Positions 45,965 through 54,418 of a DNA stretch of 64,000 bases are shown piece after piece (the stretch's first letter is position 1; each line of letters begins with the position of its first letter). Origin of the DNA: Myxococcales bacterium (GTDB lineage: Bacteria > Myxococcota > Myxococcia > Myxococcales > Myxococcaceae); the NCBI GenBank assembly GCA_030681895.1, contig JAUXRI010000247.1, forward strand, positions 62,001 to 126,000, written 5' to 3'. A program made the translations under genes and the position numbers. A model generated the notes under the pieces. It was not told where the DNA came from, made no database searches, and saw only the letters and a list, made by a program, of their open reading frames with translations.

Positions 45965-46531
45965 TCAGTCTTCGGCGACGAGGTTGCTGATGCCCTCGAA
46001 CGTCACGCTCGAGCCGGCCTTCACGCCATTCTTCGCGCAGTACCCACCCGGCACTTCGAGCACGTAGGTCGCAGGCCCTGTCGACGGGCGCGAGCTCAAG
46101 GTTCGAGGCTCGGCGTTCTCGACGATGCTGACCACCTTCCCCTTCGCGTCGATGAAGAGCATGTCGAGCGGGATGAGGGTGTTCCGCATCCAGAACGAGA
46201 GCGGCTGCTCGCGGCTGAAGATGAACAGCATGCCGGTGCCTTCGGCGAGCGTGTAGCGCCACATCAGGCCACGCGTGCGCGAGTCGCGCGTCACGGCGAC
46301 CTCTGCGTCGATGGGCAGCTTCTTTCCTGCGGCGCCAACGAGGGTCACCTTCGCCCGCGGCAGCCGGGGCATCGGGTAGTCCTCAGCCGTGATGTCGGTG
46401 ACGACGGGCTTCGGTGGCTGCGCGGGAGGAGGAGCCGGCGGCGCGACGGCAGGGGCGACGGGCGACGGCGGTTTGCCCTCACCCGGACACGCCAGCAGCA
46501 CCACGCTGAGTGCGAGGAGCGCCGGCTTCAC
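45965..46531 (-). CDS. DUF192 lipoprotein
   Basis: The 188-residue product has a lipobox LSVVLLAC, a Pro/Ala linker and a DUF192 domain from about 60 with the conserved pieces RTRGLMWR, GTGMLFIF, FWMRNTLIPLDMLFID and VLEVPGGYC. DUF192 is a small secreted beta-barrel domain of unknown function. The GTG start overlaps the stop of the PilZ gene as GTGA. Confidence 0.92.
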   Translation of the reverse strand: MKPALLALSVVLLACPGEGKPPSPVAPAVAPPAPPPAQPPKPVVTDITAEDYPMPRLPRAKVTLVGAAGKKLPIDAEVAVTRDSRTRGLMWRYTLAEGTGMLFIFSREQPLSFWMRNTLIPLDMLFIDAKGKVVSIVENAEPRTLSSRPSTGPATYVLEVPGGYCAKNGVKAGSSVTFEGISNLVAED

Positions 46532-46920
46532 TTGATCGGTTTGTTGAGCAGCTTGCCGGCGAGATCCGAGCCGAGGCTGGTCGACATCAGCTGCTCCACC
46601 ACGCCCTCGAAGTCCGAGCGCTGGTTGTCGGCGGAGTACACGAACTTGATGCCCATGCCCGGGTCGTCGCCTTCGACGGTGCTCCAGACGACTTCGCCGA
46701 GGAGCTCGAACGGATCATTCCGCAGCGGGACGGTCAGCTTGAAGAGGAAGCGCGTGCCGATGGGCAGCGGCTTCTTCGTCTTGATGAAGGTGCCGCCCTT
46801 GCTGATGTTTTTCGTGTAGTCCGCGAAGAACGAGTTCAGCTTCTTGTAGTCGACCTTCAGCTCGATGGGCGCGCGGAACGCTGTTCTGCCCTCGACGCCG
46901 GGTTTTTCGTCTGCCGCCAT
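46528..46920 (-). CDS. PilZ-domain protein (Myxococcus TIGR02266 type)
   Basis: The 130-residue product is a small PilZ protein of the kind abundant in myxobacteria. The second motif is present as KNISKGGTFIKT near residue 36, but the N-terminal Arg motif is only GRTAFRAP, that is RTAFR (RxxxR) with altered surroundings. c-di-GMP binding is plausible but less certain than for the PilZ gene at 34745. It is coupled to the DUF192 lipoprotein and lies 24 bases from the divergent metalloprotease gene. Confidence 0.88.
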   Translation of the reverse strand: MAADEKPGVEGRTAFRAPIELKVDYKKLNSFFADYTKNISKGGTFIKTKKPLPIGTRFLFKLTVPLRNDPFELLGEVVWSTVEGDDPGMGIKFVYSADNQRSDFEGVVEQLMSTSLGSDLAGKLLNKPIK

Positions 46921-46944
46921 GGGCCGGGACTATAGGACTGGCTG

Positions 46945-49221
46945 ATGCCCGAAGTCCTCTTTCGCGTCAGGGCTGTGATGGCGAACCGGCTCTGGCTGGG
47001 GGCGTGGCTGGCGTACTCGCTGCTCGAGCTGGCCCTGCTGTCGTTCCCGGTCGCGCGGATTCCCGGGTACGAGCTCTCGACGGGCCTGTCGCTGATCACA
47101 GCGATCCTCGGTGGCGCGTTCGGGGTCGCGTTCGGCCGGCAGGAGTCGATGCGCGTCGCGTCGGCGCCGCTGCGTCAGGCCTCCCTCGCGACCGTGAGCG
47201 CCGCGGCGACGCTGCTCTTCCCTGCAGCCCTCACCGTCATCGTGGCGATCGTCGCGACGCTCGTCGGCTCGCCGTGCAGTCCGTTCATCGCGTTCGGCTT
47301 CGTGCCGCTGCTGATCGTTCCCAGCGCGCTCGTCGTCGCCGCGCTCGGCGTCTGGCTGGGTCTTCGGTTCCGCAAGTGGTGGCAGTTCACCCTGGGCTGG
47401 CTGGCGATCGTGCTGCTGAGCGCCTTGCACACGACGTGGCCGATCGTCTTCGGGCCGCAGGTCTCGGCGTGGAATCACCTCGCGGGGTTCTTGCCGGGCC
47501 CGCTCTACGACGAGGAGCTTCGCGTTCCCGCCGCGCTGCTGTGGTTCCGCGCCGGCTCGGTGCTGCTCGCCATCTTCTCGGTGCTCGGCGCCGCGCGAAC
47601 GGTTGGTGACCGAGCGCCCGTGGTTCGACGCGCGATGGTGACGGCCGGGCTGATGCTGTTCGGTCTCGAGCTCGCCGGCCCGACGCTCGGCTTCCGCATG
47701 AGTGACGAGGCGCTCGCCGCCAGGCTCGGCGGGCGAACCGAGGGGGAAAACATCATCCTCATGCACCCGCGAGGGATGACGCCCATCGAGGTCGGTCGTG
47801 CGCTCGGCGATCTCGAGTTCAGATTCGGGCAGATCGCCGACTTCGTGGGCGGCGCGCCCGATGGCAAGGTGACGGTGTGGTGGTACCGGAGCGCCGAGCA
47901 GAAGCAGCGACTGGTGGGTGCCGCGCAGACGCAGTTCGCCAAGCCGTGGCGGCGGGAAATTCACATCAACGAGCTCGGGTTCCCTCACCCTGTCGCGAAA
48001 CATGAGCTCGCCCACGCGCTCCTGGCGCCGCTCGGCGCGCGTCCCTTCGGAGTCACCGCCCGTCTGTTCGGCCTCAGCCCGCACGTCGGCGTGATCGAAG
48101 GCATGGCCGTCGCGGCAGACAACCCGGTCGACGAGCTCTCGCTCCACGAGTGGACGGCGGCGATGAAGAAGCAGTCGATGTTGCCCGACGTGCGCACGCT
48201 GCTCGAGCCGCAGGGCTTCTATTCGGCTCCGGCGTCACGGGCGTACACGACGGCCGGCTCGTTCCTTCGATGGCTCGGCGAGGCGCGCGGCTCGGCGAAG
48301 TTGAGAGACCTGTACCGTGATGGTGACTTCACGCGCGTCTACGGCGTCGAGCTGGGCGTGCTGGCGACCGAGTGGGAGCAGTTCCTCGACGCTGTCCCGC
48401 TCGAGCCCGAGGCCGTGAACCAGGCGTTCGCGCGGTTTCGGCGCGGCAGCCTCTTCGATCGGCCCTGCGCACGTGAGGTCGCCCGGCTGTCGTCCGAGGT
48501 CGCGCAGCTGTCGGCGGAAGATGGGCCGGCGGCGCTCGCGGTGCTGTCGCGGTGTGAGGTGCTCCAGCCCGAGGAGCCCGCGCACGTGCTCTCGCGCGCG
48601 TCGATGCTGAGGCGCCTGGGGAACGATGACGAGGCGCGAGGCCTGCTCGAGAAGCTCGCGGAGCGGGTGAAGGACGCGCCGTCGTCGTGGGCCGATGCCG
48701 CGCTGGCGCTGGTCGATCTCGCCATCGTTCGAGGCGACGACGACACTGCGCGCACGCTCCTCACCCAGCTCATCGAGAAGCGCATCTCGCCGTCGATGGA
48801 TCGAACGGCGCGGGTCCGCTTGCGGTCGCTCGACAGTGAAGGGCCGGTGCGCGTCGCGTTGACCCGCTACTTCTCGACCGACGCCGACGTCGCGCAGGTG
48901 CACTTCCTCGAGGTGGCCCGCGCCGCGCAACCTTCGGAGCCGTTCGTGGCGTACCTGCTCGGGCGCAAGCTGCACCAGAAAGAGGCCTTCGCGCCGGCGC
49001 TCGAGGTCCTCGAGGTGACGCGCGCAGACCCGGGCGTGCCTGCATCGATTCGCCGCGAGACGCTGCGGCTGATGCTCGAGGCCGCGTACGGATCAGGTGA
49101 CTGCGCGCGGGTGACCCAGCTCGCCGACGACGCGAAGGCCATCTCGGGGCCCTTCGGCGCGAAGGCCCGGGACTGGGTCGAACGGTGCCGCCAGTCGCCG
49201 CCGCCGGGTCCGAGTCAGTAG
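46945..49221 (+). CDS. membrane HExxH metalloprotease-TPR fusion
   Basis: The product has 758 residues. About seven hydrophobic helices occupy residues 15-250. A gluzincin-like domain follows, with the zinc motif KHELAHALL (His 353, Glu 354, His 357) and a Glu in VIEGMAVA 28 residues after the second His, the spacing expected for the third ligand. The C-terminal 250 residues are helical TPR-like repeats. It is probably an inner-membrane peptidase with an attached recognition domain. The start at 46945 could instead be the Met at residue 12. It is divergent from the PilZ/DUF192 pair. Confidence 0.8.
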   Translation: MPEVLFRVRAVMANRLWLGAWLAYSLLELALLSFPVARIPGYELSTGLSLITAILGGAFGVAFGRQESMRVASAPLRQASLATVSAAATLLFPAALTVIVAIVATLVGSPCSPFIAFGFVPLLIVPSALVVAALGVWLGLRFRKWWQFTLGWLAIVLLSALHTTWPIVFGPQVSAWNHLAGFLPGPLYDEELRVPAALLWFRAGSVLLAIFSVLGAARTVGDRAPVVRRAMVTAGLMLFGLELAGPTLGFRMSDEALAARLGGRTEGENIILMHPRGMTPIEVGRALGDLEFRFGQIADFVGGAPDGKVTVWWYRSAEQKQRLVGAAQTQFAKPWRREIHINELGFPHPVAKHELAHALLAPLGARPFGVTARLFGLSPHVGVIEGMAVAADNPVDELSLHEWTAAMKKQSMLPDVRTLLEPQGFYSAPASRAYTTAGSFLRWLGEARGSAKLRDLYRDGDFTRVYGVELGVLATEWEQFLDAVPLEPEAVNQAFARFRRGSLFDRPCAREVARLSSEVAQLSAEDGPAALAVLSRCEVLQPEEPAHVLSRASMLRRLGNDDEARGLLEKLAERVKDAPSSWADAALALVDLAIVRGDDDTARTLLTQLIEKRISPSMDRTARVRLRSLDSEGPVRVALTRYFSTDADVAQVHFLEVARAAQPSEPFVAYLLGRKLHQKEAFAPALEVLEVTRADPGVPASIRRETLRLMLEAAYGSGDCARVTQLADDAKAISGPFGAKARDWVERCRQSPPPGPSQ

Positions 49222-49285
49222 TTCGCGTTCCCGCAATCGAGCCACGACCACCAACGAAGGACCGCTCAGAGGTGCTGCTGCGCTT

Positions 49286-50059
49286 TCACTCTTCTTCGTC
49301 GTCGTAGTCCGGCATTACCTGCCGCTTCGACGGCATGGCGGTCAGCTTCTCTGGCGTAAACGTCACGCGGCGCCAGTGGCCTTCGCCCTCGGTCTTCGCC
49401 GACACGCCCTTCACTGCCGCGGCGACCTTGAGGGCCCGCGCGCGATCGTCGGCTGACAACGACATCACCGCGTAGATGCGGCCAGACTTCACGGCCTTCT
49501 CTGCGAGCAGCGTGAAGAGCTTCGTCGCGGCCGGGTCGTCCTTCACTTCGAGCGCGCGTTCATCGGGCTCGTGGTGACGCTGCGGTCGCGCGGGCTTCTC
49601 GGTGACGGGCTTCGCGAGCCTGGTCGGCTCTGGCTTCGCGGGCTGTTGCTGCTGCGGCGGCTTCTTCGCGCCGTTGGGCGCCGGGGCCGCGGCGACCGGA
49701 GCCGCTTCCTTCTTCTCGGGCCGCTCGGAGCGCAGCTCCGGAAACGCGTTGACGCCGAGGGTCACCCAGCGCTTCTCGACCGTCGGCCGGTTCACCGACT
49801 TGTTCACCAGGAACTGAACGCAGTCGACCACCCACGAGCGCTGCTTGCCTGCGGTGATGCCCGGCAGCTCTCCCTCGAAGTGGCACGCGATGCCGATGCC
49901 TCCGTCGGGCATGTCCTTGAGCTCGAGGCGCGCTGGGTAGTCCATGCGCTCGAAGATGCCCTTCACGAGCGTCTCGGCCTGGGCCTTGCGCTCGGCCGGT
50001 GCAGGCGTCACGGCGACTGGAGCCGCCGGCGCTGGAACGATCACCGCGGGCTCGTTCAT
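49286..50059 (-). CDS. jag: Jag/KhpB-like RNA-binding protein with degenerate R3H domain
   Basis: The 257-residue product has an N-terminal KH-like domain (about 25-105, AETLVKGIFERMDYPARLEL) and a long Ala/Pro/Gln/Lys linker. The C-terminal part at about 185-245 aligns with Jag R3H (SLSADDRARALKVAAAV and TEGEGHWRRVTFTPEK), but the RxxxH pair that defines R3H is not seen. The position directly after yidC, with an ATGA overlap, supports the Jag identity. Jag/KhpB binds RNA and affects envelope and division genes in other bacteria. Confidence 0.75.
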   Translation of the reverse strand: MNEPAVIVPAPAAPVAVTPAPAERKAQAETLVKGIFERMDYPARLELKDMPDGGIGIACHFEGELPGITAGKQRSWVVDCVQFLVNKSVNRPTVEKRWVTLGVNAFPELRSERPEKKEAAPVAAAPAPNGAKKPPQQQQPAKPEPTRLAKPVTEKPARPQRHHEPDERALEVKDDPAATKLFTLLAEKAVKSGRIYAVMSLSADDRARALKVAAAVKGVSAKTEGEGHWRRVTFTPEKLTAMPSKRQVMPDYDDEEE

Positions 50060-51942
50060 TTCGCCCCCGCGGTGGGCGGCGGCCCGGGCTTCTTGGGCGC
50101 GGCCTGACCTGTCTTCTCGAGGTACTTCCGCAGCGCGAACTGCTGGGCGATCGACAGCAGGTTGTTGGTGAAGATGTAGAGGGCGAGACCGGCGGGGTAG
50201 CTGAGCATGATGGCCGTGAAGAAGATCGGCATCACCCAGGTGATCAGGAACGCCTGGCTCGGGTCGGTCATCATCTGCGGCTGCAGGCGCTGCGTGACGA
50301 TCATCGTGACGCCGAGCGCGAGGGGCAGCAGGTACGTGGGATCCTTGTAGGTGAGATCGCCCCAGACGCCGAAGAACGGCTCGCCGTAGAGCTCGTAGCT
50401 GGTGCGCAGCGTGGTGAAGAGCGCGGCCCAGATCGGCAGCTGAACGAGCAGCGGCAGACAGCCACCGAGCGGGTTCACCTTGGCCTCCTGGTACAGGCGC
50501 ATCTGCTCGACCTGCTGCTTCTCGCGGTCGTCAGGGAACTTCGCCTTGATCTTCTCCATCTCGGGCTGGAGCTTCTTCATCGCCTCGGCCGAGACCATCG
50601 CGCGGTGGGTGAGGGGCAACAGCGCGACCTTCACCATCACCGTCAGCAGAATGATCGCCAGGCCCCAGTTGCCGAACACGCCGTGGAAGAAGCGCAGGAA
50701 GAACAGGAGGCCCTTGCAGATGACGGCCCACATGCCGAAGTCGACGGTGCCATCGAGACCGACCGCAGACTCCACGGTGCCGTTCGACGGGGCGACGCCC
50801 GCGGGCGCGCCCACCATCTGGAGCATCTCGAGATCCTTCGGGCCCAGGTACGAGCCGAAGCTCTTCGACAGCGAGCCGTTCGGAGGAACGGTGATCGGCA
50901 CGACGAGCTGCACGCGGCGCTCGGTGGTCGTGGTGTGGAGCAGGCAGCGGCCCTCGGTCGAGCCACCCGTCGGCCACAACGCAGTGAGGAAGTACTGTTG
51001 ATCGATGCCGACGTACGCGACCTGGCCCTTCTCTTCGAAGTCGGCCTTCTCGGTGCCGCCGCAGCCCAGCACGGTGCCTTCCTTCTGGCCGGGCATGAAC
51101 CGGTGCACGGTATCGCCGGCCTTGCAGAGCACTGCCGCCTGATTGCCGATGCTCCCGAAGAGGCTCGGCGCTTCTTCGATGGCCGGGTCGACGGCGCGCG
51201 CGGCCTGAATGGAGAGCTCTCCGGTGATCGCGACGGCGCTGGTGTTGGTCAACGTCACGGCGACGTCGACCTCGTAGCCGCGCGGGTCGCGCTCGGTGCG
51301 CTTCATGTCGGGCGAGAGGCCCTTCGCGTTCGGATCCCACGTGAGCGTCTTGGTGATCTGCCACGGCCCTTCGGTGCCGGTGAAGACGACCTTGCCCGGG
51401 CTCTCTTCGGTCACCGTGTAGCGGAGCGTCGGCGACAGCGGCGTCGCGCCCAGCACCGCGACGCCGAGCTGAGGCGCCTGCCCGGGCACGGGATCAGCGA
51501 GGTCCATCTGGGTGCCGGGTGGGAACTTCGTGCCGATGAGGCGCTGGTAGCCCTGCCCGATCGTGAGCCGCTGCGTCTCGCGTTCGCGCGTCCCGAGCAG
51601 CACCGCGTCGGTCAAGCCTGCGCCCTGTGAGGTGAAGGCCATCTTCATCGACGGCCGGTTGACCTCGAACGTGCGGAGCGGGACCTCGATGGGCGCGGGC
51701 ACGGCCACCATCGACGGCATGCCACCGTCGTCGAGCGCGACCGGCGCGATGGTGGGCGCAAGAGCCACGGCGACCGAGGCGTCCGGCACGCCGCCGTCGC
51801 TGACGAGGGCGATGCCACCGTCGAGCGAGGCCAGCCGCGCGCGCTCACGCTCCGCCTCGGGGCCCCAGATGAAGACCTGGAACACCATGGTGAGGCCGAG
51901 CATCAAGCCGACGGCGAGGTAGAGGCGTTTCTGCGTGTCCAT
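50056..51942 (-). CDS. yidC: membrane protein insertase YidC
   Basis: The 628-residue product is a Gram-negative-type YidC: an N-terminal helix (LYLAVGLMLGLTMVFQVFIWG), a large periplasmic beta domain (about 85-390), and a five-helix insertase core. The core includes GNWGLAIILLTVMVKVALLPL near 430 with the conserved hydrophilic-groove Lys, the loop QPEMEKIKAKFPDD, NPLGGCLPLLVQLPIW and YPAGLALYIFTNN. It inserts proteins alone or with Sec. It overlaps jag and follows yidD by three bases. Confidence 0.97.
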   Translation of the reverse strand: MDTQKRLYLAVGLMLGLTMVFQVFIWGPEAERERARLASLDGGIALVSDGGVPDASVAVALAPTIAPVALDDGGMPSMVAVPAPIEVPLRTFEVNRPSMKMAFTSQGAGLTDAVLLGTRERETQRLTIGQGYQRLIGTKFPPGTQMDLADPVPGQAPQLGVAVLGATPLSPTLRYTVTEESPGKVVFTGTEGPWQITKTLTWDPNAKGLSPDMKRTERDPRGYEVDVAVTLTNTSAVAITGELSIQAARAVDPAIEEAPSLFGSIGNQAAVLCKAGDTVHRFMPGQKEGTVLGCGGTEKADFEEKGQVAYVGIDQQYFLTALWPTGGSTEGRCLLHTTTTERRVQLVVPITVPPNGSLSKSFGSYLGPKDLEMLQMVGAPAGVAPSNGTVESAVGLDGTVDFGMWAVICKGLLFFLRFFHGVFGNWGLAIILLTVMVKVALLPLTHRAMVSAEAMKKLQPEMEKIKAKFPDDREKQQVEQMRLYQEAKVNPLGGCLPLLVQLPIWAALFTTLRTSYELYGEPFFGVWGDLTYKDPTYLLPLALGVTMIVTQRLQPQMMTDPSQAFLITWVMPIFFTAIMLSYPAGLALYIFTNNLLSIAQQFALRKYLEKTGQAAPKKPGPPPTAGAK

Positions 51943-51945
51943 GAC

Positions 51946-52299
51946 TCAGCTTTCGCGGGGGTGCGGCGCGTCGGGCAACTCGGTGGCGAGGCGCCGGCCG
52001 AGCTGTGGATCGAAACGGGAGACGATGGCGGCGGCGGTGACACCGTCGCGTGGCGGCACGGGGTCGAGCCCGCCCGGGTTGAACGGGTGGCAGCGCCCGA
52101 TGCGGCGAGCTGCCAACCACAGGCCCTTCAGCGGCCCGTGCACCGTGATCGCGCCCATCGCGTAGACGCTGCACGACGGGTGAAACCGGCACATCGGAGG
52201 CAACAGCGGAGACAGCACGGCTTTGTAGAGACGAATCGGCGCCAGCAACAGCCGCGCAAGAAAACCAACGGGCCGACGCGGAGCGAGGGCCTCATTCAC
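51946..52299 (-). CDS. yidD: membrane protein insertion efficiency factor YidD
   Basis: The 117-residue product has the family core: [20 protein letters not shown], the Cys-containing [19 protein letters not shown], and [16 protein letters not shown]. The C-terminal 30 residues are an extension. The start is GTG at 52299, overlapping the rnpA stop as GTGA; the same frame continues upstream through rnpA but without family similarity. Confidence 0.93.
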   Translation of the reverse strand: MNEALAPRRPVGFLARLLLAPIRLYKAVLSPLLPPMCRFHPSCSVYAMGAITVHGPLKGLWLAARRIGRCHPFNPGGLDPVPPRDGVTAAAIVSRFDPQLGRRLATELPDAPHPRES

Positions 52300-52667
52300 G
52301 AAGGGAATCTCCGCTTCAGCTCGGCCACCAGGCGCTCGAACGCGCGCACGAAGACAGGCCACTCGGCCGTCGCAGCGCTGTTTCTGGCGATGAGCACCAT
52401 GTCGAGACCCCTCGGCAGCTCGCTGCGGCGGGTTCGGAAGAGCTCGCGCAGCTTGCGACGAACGCGGTTTCGAACCACCGCGTTCCCCACCTTGCTCGAG
52501 ACCGTCAACCCCACTCGCGTCTCCGAGTCTGGCTGGCCGTTGGGCTTGAACAGCGCGAGCACACAATCGGCAGACACCTTGGCTCCGGTGTCCTGCACGA
52601 TCAGGAACTCGCGCCGCGAGCGCAGGCGCAGTGACTTGGGGAACGCGTTGGGGCGTCTGGTCGCCAC
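52296..52667 (-). CDS. rnpA: ribonuclease P protein component
   Basis: The 123-residue product binds the RNase P RNA and helps process tRNA 5' ends. The signature [16 protein letters not shown] near residue 75 follows [14 protein letters not shown], and LIARNSAA is the late motif. The start is taken as GTG 52667, five bases after the rpmH stop; a longer frame starting at 52718 would lie inside rpmH. This is the typical rpmH-rnpA-yidD-yidC-jag order. Confidence 0.95.
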   Translation of the reverse strand: MATRRPNAFPKSLRLRSRREFLIVQDTGAKVSADCVLALFKPNGQPDSETRVGLTVSSKVGNAVVRNRVRRKLRELFRTRRSELPRGLDMVLIARNSAATAEWPVFVRAFERLVAELKRRFPS

Positions 52668-52671
52668 GAAA

Positions 52672-52830
52672 TTACTTCGTGTACGCGCGCACCACGAGGC
52701 GCTTGCGCCCCTTCGCACGACGGCGCTTCAGCACGGCCTGGCCGCCCTTCGTCGCGTTGCGTTTGCGGAAACCATGCGCGCGGTTTCGCTTCACCTTCGA
52801 GGGCTGGTACGTCGGAACTCGCTTGGCCAC
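52672..52830 (-). CDS. rpmH: 50S ribosomal protein L34
   Basis: This 52-residue gene encodes the highly basic L34: [19 protein letters not shown] at the start, then [14 protein letters not shown] and [13 protein letters not shown]. The length is a few residues above the usual 44-50 because of an inserted VP near the N-terminus. It starts at GTG 52830, seven bases after AAGGAG, a strong ribosome site. It is the first gene of its operon. Confidence 0.97.
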   Translation of the reverse strand: MAKRVPTYQPSKVKRNRAHGFRKRNATKGGQAVLKRRRAKGRKRLVVRAYTK

Positions 52831-52942
52831 GGGGTGGCTCCTTCTCTTCGTCGACGGTGAGCGGAACGATCAGAGTCGCCTCTGGCCGTCAAACCCCACG
52901 TTTTGTTGGGAGACCTCGCGGTCATCGCGAGGCGGCGCGGCC

Positions 52943-52972
52943 CTCCTAGGCTTGCCGGTCGGGCTACGTCAA
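52943..52972 (-). promoter_or_regulatory. candidate promoter of the rpmH operon
   Basis: On the minus strand TTGACG (-35 type) is followed after 18 bases by TAGGAG (-10 like), about 110 bases before the rpmH start. The -35 match is five of six; the -10 is weak. The position suits a housekeeping promoter with a leader of about 100 bases. Confidence 0.45.
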
Positions 52973-53026
52973 CACGAAGTGTGTCGAGGTGTTCCCGAAA
53001 GGCGCCTCTGGAGGGCCTGGGCCGGC

Positions 53027-54331
53027 TCAATTCACGGGGCTGAAGACGAACGGGAAGGCCACCGGCACCTCATCTTCCGGCGTGAACGGGAGCACCCAAC
53101 CCTTCGCCAGCGAAGTGATGCAGTCAGAGACGCCGGCGTTCTGCAGCGAGCCTTCGGAGAGATCGAGCCCCGTCACGCGGCCCCGCGAGCTGATGGTGAA
53201 CTTGAGCACCAGGCGGCCCGAGAGGGAGTGGTTGCGCTTGAGCTCGCGCTCGTAGCAGGACTGAATCGCGCCGCGACGGCCCCGCATCCACGTGCCGAGC
53301 GCCTCGGACGAGATGTCGGGCGCGTCGACCGAGATGGGCTCTTCACGCACCCGGCCGACGACCGCGACGGCCTGACGATCCTCGAGCACCACATTCTTCA
53401 CGCCGTCGGTGCCCATCGGGTTGACCGACACCGTGTTGCCCGAGTCGGAGCCCTTGCGCTCGGCCCGCAGCGCATCGGCCGCGTTGGCGACCCGCACGTC
53501 CGAGGCGTTCTTCATCGCGTCGCTGACGTTGCCGACGCCGTTCGTGTCCTTGAGCAGGTCGCCGACGATGCCGTCACGTCCCCCCACCGCGCCGATCACG
53601 CGCAGCATGCCCATGCGCGAGAGCCTCGCCTTCATCTCGTCGGCGGACGCAGCCGCGCGCGGCTTCACGGGAGCGGCATCGGCGACCACGTCTTTCGTCG
53701 GGGTGACCTTCTTCGGTGCCTCGACCGCAGCGGCGGGTTTCGTGTCGGGCATCGTCGGCAGCGGCTGCTTCGGAATCGGCATCAACACCGCCGCGAACCG
53801 ATCCTGCTGGAGGTCGGCGAGGCTCAGCTCGGGCTCCGGCGGCGTCGGCTGCGCCATCACGTAGCCGGCGCCGAGCAGATGCGCCGCGAACGACAGGGCC
53901 ATCGTCACCACGAACGCGCGATCGAGCTGCGCGACGACGCCGCGAGACCCACGCGGCAACTCGGGAACAGGCGCCGCCACCGCAGGCGTCACCATCTGGA
54001 ACAGCACCGTCACGTCGCCGACCTTCACCCTGCCCTTCGAGCCCTTGCCGAGCATCACGTCTCCCGCCGGCAGCTGCGCGAGCGCGACGTCGGCTCCAGA
54101 GACGGCCACCCGACCGTCGGTGACGTTCTCCTTCACGAGCACGGCGCCCTCTTTCGTCACGCGGAAGATCGTCACCGTGCGGGGCAGCTCGCCCATCGGC
54201 ACGCAGAACGTGCTCTTTGGATCCGCGCCGATCGAGACGGCCGACTTCTTCCCCGCGTCGAGCGTGCGGTCTTCGATGATGCGGCCAGCGTGGATGAGGG
54301 CAATGCGGAGCGCCTGCGTCGTTGCGGTCAT
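53027..54331 (-). CDS. AgmX/PglI-type TonB-like protein with FHA-like N-terminus
   Basis: The product has 434 residues. An FHA-like beta domain (about 5-115) comes first, then one membrane helix (about 145-165), a Pro/Ala/Lys-rich periplasmic stretch and the C-terminal AgmX/PglI domain (about 335-434). That last part has MRGRRGAIQSCYERELKRN, LSGRLVLKFTISSRGRV and the paired Cys. In M. xanthus, AgmX (GltJ) and GltG of the gliding complex have this design, energising outer-membrane partners. The start is set at ATG 54331; a GTG three codons upstream is possible. It is divergent from the ADP-ribosylglycohydrolase gene. Confidence 0.85.
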   Translation of the reverse strand: MTATTQALRIALIHAGRIIEDRTLDAGKKSAVSIGADPKSTFCVPMGELPRTVTIFRVTKEGAVLVKENVTDGRVAVSGADVALAQLPAGDVMLGKGSKGRVKVGDVTVLFQMVTPAVAAPVPELPRGSRGVVAQLDRAFVVTMALSFAAHLLGAGYVMAQPTPPEPELSLADLQQDRFAAVLMPIPKQPLPTMPDTKPAAAVEAPKKVTPTKDVVADAAPVKPRAAASADEMKARLSRMGMLRVIGAVGGRDGIVGDLLKDTNGVGNVSDAMKNASDVRVANAADALRAERKGSDSGNTVSVNPMGTDGVKNVVLEDRQAVAVVGRVREEPISVDAPDISSEALGTWMRGRRGAIQSCYERELKRNHSLSGRLVLKFTISSRGRVTGLDLSEGSLQNAGVSDCITSLAKGWVLPFTPEDEVPVAFPFVFSPVN

Positions 54332-54418
54332 GCTCCACACGACAGCGGGACAGACTTTGGGTTCCCGATCGCAAGAGTCCTGTTGACTCTTTATCCATCT
54401 CCGGTGAACACTGTTCGC

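Noticed and set aside
52631-54418. Plus-strand extension of the ADP-ribosylglycohydrolase frame over rpmH and the AgmX-type gene
   Set aside because: The family domain starts at 54419; the upstream part is low-complexity Arg/His sequence antisense to convincing genes.
54383-54418. TTGACT and a TTATCC stretch as a promoter and DnaA box before the DraG gene
   Set aside because: The only -10 candidate (GAACAC) is poor and too near the start codon, and a single imperfect DnaA-like site is not evidence of an origin.
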